From Pseudomonadota bacterium (GTDB lineage Bacteria > Pseudomonadota > Alphaproteobacteria > Caulobacterales > Caulobacteraceae), in assembly GCA_023416055.1 (NCBI GenBank), contig JAEZIH010000007.1:1-8702 (forward strand): 8,702 nt of DNA. The letters run 5' to 3'. Below the pieces are notes generated by a model that worked only from the letters and a program-made list of their open reading frames with translations, was not told the origin of the DNA and ran no database searches. The translations under genes and the position numbers were made by a program. Each line of letters starts with the position of its first letter. Position 1 is the first letter of the stretch. Of this stretch, positions 8,602 to 8,702 are shown piece after piece.

Positions 8602-8702
8602 GGCAGCAGGCATCAGGCAGCGGGCAGCGGGGACCGCGCTGGACGCCGCCGTCGGTGTACCGACCCTGCTGCCTGCTGCCTGCTGCCTGCTGCCTGCTGC
8701 CT
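8602..8702. repeat. Inverted heptamer-repeat element 3 (GGCAGCA units), cut by the window end
   Basis: Direct units are GGCAGCA (8602-8608), GGCATCA (8609-8615) and GGCAGCG twice (8616-8629), followed by GGGA. After a spacer of about 30 bases come CCC (8664-8666) and five perfect inverted units TGCTGCC (8667-8701), with the array still running at the window edge. The spacer holds its own small hairpin, GTCGG-TGTA-CCGAC (8651-8664). The plan is the same as in elements 1 and 2. It lies upstream of ctpA on the minus strand; the flanking gene is outside the window. Confidence 0.9.

Overview
The window is GC-rich DNA from an alphaproteobacterium, most likely a member of the Caulobacterales (Brevundimonas or Caulobacter type). 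The evidence is the F1-ATPase gene order, a short epsilon subunit, a beta subunit with a Lys/Ala/Pro-rich N-terminal extension, and the neighbourhood of ctpA, a divergent polysaccharide deacetylase and rppH. The genus is an inference from general resemblance; no database search was possible.

Layout. Bases 1-3718 (+) hold the end of the ATP synthase F1 operon: atpA (3' part only), atpG, atpD and atpC, closed by a likely intrinsic terminator at 3729-3753. Bases 3856-5109 (+) hold three small genes: a predicted lipoprotein of unknown function, a guanidinium exporter of the SMR family (sugE/gdx) and a cysteine-rich DUF1272 protein. Bases 5106-8463 (-) hold, in transcription order, ctpA (S41 periplasmic protease), a membrane-anchored divergent polysaccharide deacetylase and rppH (RNA pyrophosphohydrolase). 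The + and - blocks converge at a shared CTAG that contains both stop codons.

Two things stand out outside the genes. (1) Three intergenic elements lie at 5587-5688, 6994-7092 and 8602-8702, all in or beside the ctpA-deacetylase-rppH block. Each consists of tandem 7-base units of the pattern GGNNNYA, then GGGR, a 24-32 base spacer, YCCC, and the same units in inverted orientation. The middle bases differ between elements (GGCAGTA, GGTTCYA/GGCGCTA, GGCAGCA), yet the two arms of each element match one another. Two of the elements start 0-3 bases after a stop codon, and one runs to within 7 bases of the rppH start and replaces its Shine-Dalgarno region. (2) The leader of the guanidinium exporter gene carries a CCGGG-ACGG-CCCGG hairpin of the kind that makes up the guanidine-II (mini-ykkC) riboswitch. 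Its 3' strand can alternatively pair with the ribosome binding site. A second standard hairpin was not found, so this may be a degenerate or half-size version.

Functionally the window covers energy conversion (F1-ATPase), export of guanidinium, envelope protein processing (CtpA and the deacetylase-like protein) and mRNA 5'-end processing (RppH). The deacetylase-like protein lacks the metal-binding residues of its E. coli relative and may not be an active enzyme.
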